From contig OX393581.1 in the NCBI GenBank assembly GCA_947652605.1, forward strand, positions 31,366,788 to 31,430,787: DNA of 64,000 bases, read 5' to 3'. The notes under the pieces are model-generated. The model was not told the origin of the DNA. It saw only the letters and a program-made list of their open reading frames with translations, and ran no database searches. Positions 57,852 to 64,000 of this stretch are shown piece after piece (position 1 is the stretch's first letter; each line of letters starts with the position of its first letter). The position numbers and the translations under genes are program-made. The stretch comes from Elmis aenea (lineage: Eukaryota > Arthropoda > Insecta > Coleoptera > Elmidae).

Positions 57852-59332
57852 TATTCTAAACGATTTTCTTTTTACTTCACAAATTGACATTCAGTAAAAT
57901 ATGCGAACGACTATCTTTTTCTTACTAATTATTACCGTCTATCTTTACAATTTGTTTACTCTTTCCTTGTACGAAATCACAACTACAACTATTAAAACAG
58001 TTTCGGCAGCTGTTTAGTCAATATACTACTGCATTGGCTTAATGAGAATAGAGAAAATTGTATTTTATTTTCAAGAATGCATTTTTTCCACTATATTCTT
58101 TTTTTTTTACAGTTTTAATCAGTTCCTGATATCAACGTACTTATACAGTTTTTTTTGTAATTTTTACCTTCAACACTTGATTTCTTATTGATAATAAAAA
58201 TCATTTTTTTGCCTCGATCCACACTCGTGATAAAAAGTCCAACTTTACTGCCTTGGTACATAAATAACTATTTTCATAGGTTATAATGATTAAGCTATTA
58301 AAACCTATAAATTTGAGTTGCAACTATTCTAAAATACTTTAACAAAAAAATATCAAACGCACTACATTTTCAGATGGGTAACTTTTATCTTGTATTACGA
58401 TATACTAATAATGAAAAATTTGGAATTGAGACGACAAAATGAAAATTAAATTGTTGTAGGAAAATCGGAGACCTTACCCCAAGTTTATTACTAGGTATAT
58501 TTGTCATATTGTGACGTCTTTAATTTAACTATTGGCCGGTCAAAATTTTAACAGATAATTAACTCTTGACCACTAAACAATATCATTACTGCTACTATGA
58601 AGACAATGTTTGATGGTTCCCTTGACTTTAAACAAACTTTGTGCAACCTTACTCAACTTAGCAAAGTTTCACAAGGAAACGGAAAGTTTGAGTATGTTGA
58701 ATATGTGGAGAGAAAACAAAACGGAATAAAAATTGCATCATTAGTAGTGCATATACAAAGCTTTATGGTACTTTTTTTGTGTCAACGCGATGGGAATGCA
58801 CAATAAATGAAGAAATGCGGTTATGGTAATTCCTATTATTGATCCTTTATAAAGCATGATATATACAGTAAGGGTGCTTGTTCGCCACGGGGTTGATCCT
58901 GGGGTTGTGTAACGCACAGGGTTTCACGATCAGCAGGATGTCAAAAGCGAATTCTTATTTTGTCTTTCTTAATACGATACACTGCTGCGCCTTTAAAAAT
59001 GCCTATAATAAATATAAAGGGCGCAAAATATTAGAAAAGTATAAGAAAATTTAAAAGTATCATTTAATTAGTTTTTGAGTTGTTAAAATTATCTTGTGTC
59101 TATTTGTAGAACAATGGTGAACGTTCTAGTACTATAAGTCATAAAACAGTTGATAAAAATAGTGAAAACCTCTATTCGCTATCGCGAAAATTGAATGACT
59201 ATAAAAGATATGGCTCTGTAAATTTAATCTTTGAATATCAATAGTTTATTATTTTCATAAAATTTCCAATTTTTTTTTTTTTGTCTGCAACTTTTAATCT
59301 TATTTTTATTTGCATGGTTTTAATATCCTATA
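57852..59332. other. No gene supported
   Basis: A 69-codon plus-strand frame at 58597-58806 (SLDFKQTLCNLTQLSKVSQG) is not recognised. 58879-58944 is less AT-rich. Nothing else. Confidence 0.35.
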
Positions 59333-60239
59333 CAGGGTGATTGAGTTTGACTATCGCAACCCCTATAACTTTGTTATTTTAAGAGAAAACCGCCATAAAC
59401 CTTATATTTTTGTAAATCGTGGAAAATTGTCTATCGAATGAAGTTCAAATGTTTTTTATGAATTATGCCAAACTGGCGATTTTCAACTTTTTTTAAAAAT
59501 TACATGGTATACTTTTTTATTGATTCCGATAGGTACATTCTAAATTCGATAGTGCATTAAAAAAATAAGCATGGGAACAAGATTTTTTTTTTAAATACAG
59601 TAAATGAATTTTAAAGTTATTTATTATGTTTTACAAAATCGCTGTATTTAACTAACCAAAACACGATTGCTGTAGTAATTGACAGTTTAAAACTTGTCTA
59701 AATATGTTTTATTATTTTTCGGAGAAAAGTCATTATTTTATGAGTATTACCTAAATTAAAAATGGACCTTCCGTTGAATTGCTTCTGTGAAAGTGTATTT
59801 GAGGCGTTTCAATTTAATGCTCACAAAATAATATTTTTCGTCGAAAAATAATAAAACACACTTATTCAAGTTATAAAATGTCAATTGCTTTAGCGATCGT
59901 GTTTTGTTATGTCAAATACGACTTTGTGAAAAATAATAAATAATTTTAAACTCATATTCATCAAAAATTTTCTCGTGTAGGTAGGTATACTTGTTTTTTT
60001 AATGCGCTATCGAATTTAGAATTTAAATCTCTATCAGAATCAATAAAAAAAGTATACCTTGTAATTTAATTTTTAAAAAAGTTGACAATTGCCGGTCTAA
60101 CATATTTCATCGTAGAAAAAACATTTGAACGTCATTCGGTAGAGAATTTTTCACGATTTACAAAAATAAGGGTATATAGGGGTTTTCTCATAAAATAATA
60201 TCTACAGTTATAAGGCGAAAGCCAAACTGAATCAACCTG
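59333..60239. mobile_element. 907-bp foldback CAGGGTGATTGAGTTTG
   Basis: TA on both sides. Left CAGGGTGATTGAGTTTGACT pairs with right AGCCAAACTGAATCAACCTG. The arms (59333-59770, 59800-60239) are complementary throughout, for example AACACGATTGCTGTAG against AGCGATCGTGTT. Terminal right end is missing one C. Confidence 0.85.
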
Positions 60240-60261
60240 TATATTAATAATGCTCCTTATA

Positions 60262-60581
60262 AATAAACAAAGCCATCTTAAGATCTATTATCACACACGG
60301 CTGTGTCATCTAGGGCAACACCTCAAACTCATTTAAAAAAGCTTCAAGTTTTCCAAAACAAAATGCTCCGCATCGCTGCCAAAGCCCCGTGGTTAATAAG
60401 AAATGAGCAACTACACTTGGAACTTGGTATAAACACTATAAATGAACACATCGAGGCCTTAACAATAAAATACCACAAAAATTTAGCACAGTGCCCCGCA
60501 GCAGTTCGCTTCAGTCTGAGAAAGAAAGGTTTGCACAACATATTAGAAAGAAGACTTTCACAAGACCTCTTTCTTAGTTAA
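60262..60581 (+). pseudogene. Jockey-type LINE reverse-transcriptase C-terminus
   Basis: ILRSIITHGCVI-stop-GNTSN, then after a one-base shift HLKKLQVFQNKMLRIAAKAP, WLIRNEQLHLELGINTINEH and IEALTIKYHKNL. This is the L-R-P-x-x-x-Y-x-x-x-x-W-G ... L-x-x-x-Q-N-x-x-L-R-x-x-x-x-A-P-W end of Jockey-like reverse transcriptases. Truncated upstream by the foldback that ends at 60239. Confidence 0.8.
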
Positions 60582-61729
60582 GTCTAGTTTGTGTATTATG
60601 ATCTATGTTGTTAACAATTCATTAGGATTAAGGATGTATTAATACTTCAGATTGCTGATCTGATGGTTAATAAAAAAGCTGTTATTAGTATATTAAATCA
60701 GCAGTTTACAAATTTGTTTTTAAAACCATAAAAACCATGGGTTGTAAGTGAAAATAAATTATAAATATAAAGTCTTACAGCAAAATTTATTTTTCGTGGC
60801 TTCTCCTCGTTCACTGTCATTCGCCACTTTATATAAAGTGTGCGGCATATAAAAACGTAACAAACTTTCCCCCTGGCACACTATTGAGCAATTAAGTAAG
60901 GGTCACTAAAGCAATGAAGCAAACTTCATTACTGTTGCATTCTAACCTTAATAGCATGGTCCGAGCGCGGCGCCTCCACCAATATGCAATACCCAAAACA
61001 AATGAAGTCGTCACACACCGCCTACTACTATTGCGTAGCGTAGGGGATACTCAACACACTTAATCTAACCAAATAAAATATTTTAATGCTTCTGGGATTA
61101 AGTGTAAAGATTAATTTATTAAGCTGCTCATATGAATGGGTAAACCGCATTACGGTATGCGCATAATGCCGAGTTTAAAAATCTAAGATTATGTCGATAA
61201 AAACGAATTTCCATTATTGTCCTAATAAATATACAATGCTAATGAAGTAATTTCATTAGGTATTTATAGCCATGCAACGCCTCTTCTAACTCGTTTACTA
61301 ATGAAGATGGAAAAAGGAAATAAACGGAACCGATGGTTGGGGACAGGGCATGACCCCAAGGCTATATGATGACGATTTGACAACGGAAATGTGGGGAGCG
61401 TTTAAAGCGAACATTTTTAAGTGAACAACTGACGTTAGAGTCTAATAAATAAGCAATGCCACGGATGAAATGCGCAATGAACATAGGAAACGGTGCCCAG
61501 TTAAATATTTAATTGATACACTAATCTGTTTTATTAAAAATACTATGATATCATCAACAAGCTACTTAATTGTTTTAGTTTAGAAAAAAATTAATTAAAA
61601 TAATTTATGAGTCTTTAAACATTATTTTAATGCTAAATTAAAATGTTTGCTAAGCCGCTACATTTAAAATAAATTTAAATAGACAAAATATGCTTTTTAA
61701 AGCTTGATTCTTAGATATTGATTTTGAAT
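60582..61729. other. No gene seen; GC-richer island 60786-61060
   Basis: The first part may be the LINE 3' UTR. The island has no repeat ends and no frame with a donor. It could be regulatory. 61722-61729 is a target copy of the next element. Confidence 0.35.
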
Positions 61730-62452
61730 CAGGGTTGATAAAAATTATGATTAAAAAAAAATCAAAATAATCAGTGATTCAAAAAAAATAAACGTGTTTT
61801 TTTAGATTTTTTTAAATTTCACTATTCATAATTACAAATCGATTAAATTGTAATTACATGTACCTACTCCAGACGCAAAAGAATAGAAAACGTAAATACA
61901 AGCAACATTACAATAAAAAAAGTTAAATATTTAAAAAAACTTAAGCTGATATGATAGGTATGTTCATTTATAATCATAGCCCTCGTACAGTAACTCTAAT
62001 TATTAATTTATTTTTGACTTTTCACTTTTTTAATAATAGGTAAATTACAATTATAGTGACAATCGTTAGTTTTCCCGTGTTTTCTTTCAAATTTACCGAA
62101 CCGGTTGGATATTGAGAAAGCAGGAAAATTAGTATTTATCTTTAAATATTATAATGTTATAATTAATGATTAAAATCGTGATTTGGAAAACGAATGTTAT
62201 TTTTTTTAAATTAGCAATAGGTAGGTACATATAAAATGTGTGTATGAAATAAAAAATTGATGCATAGACCTATATTTTTTATTTTAAGGGAATTACTGTT
62301 TATGTTTATATTAATAACGAACTTATAATTTTGAATTTGTGAAAAATAAATTATTTTTTATCTGCATGTTGTAATTGCTTTGATTTGTTGTTTTATACAT
62401 TTAAAAAATCACTGATTAAAATAAAAAAATCATTTGATTTAAATCAACCCTG
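61730..62452. mobile_element. hAT element related to 38714-39960
   Basis: CAGGGTTGATAAAAATTATG at left and (reverse complement) CAGGGTTGATTTAAATCAAA at right. Flanks TTTTGAAT and TTTTTAAT agree at 7 of 8. Shares the ATTTAAATC end motif with the larger relative. No coding content. Confidence 0.75.
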
Positions 62453-64000
62453 TTTTTAATTGATTTATAGAAGATTAGATTGGCCATATGCCTTTCTGTT
62501 TAAACGAATTCAATCGTTTTTCAAAAGGTTGTTTTAGTTTTTAATATTAATTATTTTGGGTTTATGGTTAGAACCAAAGATGTTTTGAAATACCACGTTA
62601 TAAATATTATAATATTATTAAATAAATAGGTATCATATACCTATGTTAAATTTACACAGTTTAGATTTGCGCGTTATAATAATATACTCTACAAATAATT
62701 CTGTCTAAAAATACTATCATCGCATTCTTTACTTAAATCAATAACATATACCCCTATTTTTTATGTAATTTATACTCCAAAATAGAAATTACTTACGTCT
62801 TATGACAATGTTTTACGAAGTGATAAAGAGACGTTTAATCGGACCGACAGGTCAACAGAGAGTCAGGTTAATACAGATACACAATTGACTGCTATTTAGC
62901 TACTCCAAATTTACTTTTTAGTTGAAAATATTTGCAATTTTCTTGACAATAATTTTTTTGGTGTAGATTAAAAGGCGCTAGTTTTTTTTAAATAACACTA
63001 TTATGGTTTAAGTTAAAATCAGAGAGCAAATAATCTTATTTTTCCAATCATGTTTAAATTTTAATATCTTCGAGGATGATTTTGTTTAGAGCAATGTCAA
63101 ATTCTTAGTAGTACTAGTTAGTATGCAAGAGGAATTATGAAGGTGTGTCGCAACATTTTTTTGTTTATACTGCAAAATCAGTAGGTTTATTATGATCAAC
63201 TTCCATATCCAAAAAAATGTCATACTAACCCTCACTTAGGCAGGTATGGTTAAATTTGGCCTACTGATATTTGATATTTTTACGAAAAAAAATTGCCAAA
63301 ATTTAAAAAACTTAAAAAATAAGAATATTGTTCTCTAATTTTCAACAATTAACTTTTTTAAATGTATATAAAAATTTTGCATTTCATTTATTGCCATTTT
63401 TAGTAGCTGTTTTCGCTATTTAATATTTAGTATATAATAGTTAAGGCTATTTTTAAAAACATACAAGGTTATTGAGCTGGCAATGATCTAAAAACACCCC
63501 CACATTTATAGGCAGAATATGTACCGAGATGAATATTTCATGTTTTTAAATCCACAACTCGTGTAACAGATAACGTCGTGTAAAAAGGATCGCAGTAGTC
63601 AAAAGTCTTATCCGGTTTATGATTCAATATTTATTCAACAGATTCGAATACAAATCCCATTAGAATTGGTTTCTATTTCGGGTGACAGTGAATTTCACTC
63701 CACTCTTCATTTGCCCTTCACGCCCCCGAGGGCATAGATGCGTTTTTATTTCTGTCTTTTTCTTGACATCTGTCAAATCACATACATTTAGATTTGCCCG
63801 AAATGCATTAGCATCGGCGTCACCACAGAGCAAATATATTTTGCACACTGTACACATCGCCTACTGCGTTAATGTGTTTGATGCTTTGATGTGACACAAA
63901 ATGTAGTGACAAAATTTCGTTTGTCGCTTAGTATTAGAATTTTAGAATTTAAGGGCTGAGTGATATGGAATATTTTATGCATGTAGTTAGTGTGTTCAAA
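62453..64000. other. No gene supported at the window end
   Basis: 62760-62910 has a minus-strand AAGAC|GTAAGT donor with no start codon in frame, so at best a 5' UTR exon. 63660-63890 is GC-richer. Neither gives a signal peptide. Confidence 0.35.

Noticed and set aside
63660..63894. Overlapping opposite frames of 65 and 70 codons
   Set aside because: Neither has a recognisable feature; both probably reflect the higher GC content there.

Overview
This is AT-rich eukaryotic nuclear DNA. It holds one recognisable host gene, on the minus strand: the insect neural cell-adhesion gene Fasciclin 2 (Fas2). The protein reads like a holometabolous insect Fas2. The large TE-filled first intron and the mix of hAT, PIF/Harbinger, mariner-like TA elements, piggyBac-like elements and LINE debris suggest a beetle-like genome. 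That assignment is an inference, because no host marker other than Fas2 is available.

Fas2 layout, 5' to 3' on the minus strand (descending coordinates): Ig1 is split over 19647-19843 and 18637-18769, and Ig2 is at 17074-17333. Ig3, Ig4, Ig5 and the start of the first FNIII domain lie in one 1.07-kb exon at 15782-16853. The rest of the FNIII pair lies in 15088-15389 and 14129-14318. Two mutually exclusive 3' paths follow, both entered in phase 1. One is a terminal exon at 13269-13360 encoding a GPI-anchor tail. The other is a transmembrane exon at 9158-9356, an optional 72-nt cassette at 8679-8750, and a terminal exon at 5883-6024 ending in a PDZ-ligand tail (HSAV). All splice sites are GT-AG and all phases join. 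The exons give about 830 residues for the transmembrane form, without the signal-peptide exon, which I could not find.

Region by region: 1-4157 lies downstream of the gene and is a nested transposon stack (hAT, then Harbinger, then another hAT, plus a foldback). 4.3-5.88 kb is the probable 3' UTR. 5.88-19.84 kb is the exon-bearing gene body, with few transposons. 19.85-64 kb has no coding exon I can support. It is probably intron 1 and/or 5' flank, and is packed with palindromic elements that begin TACAGGGTG and have TA target duplications, with hAT elements with 8-bp target duplications, with a second copy of the Harbinger composite, and with 5'-truncated LINE fragments.

The gene works through homophilic adhesion by the Ig/FNIII ectodomain. 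The choice of 3' end sets whether the ectodomain is lipid-anchored or linked through the membrane to a Dlg-type PDZ scaffold. The transposons are unrelated to that function. Because many are long inverted repeats in the probable first intron, the primary transcript, if it spans them, would contain many extended hairpins.
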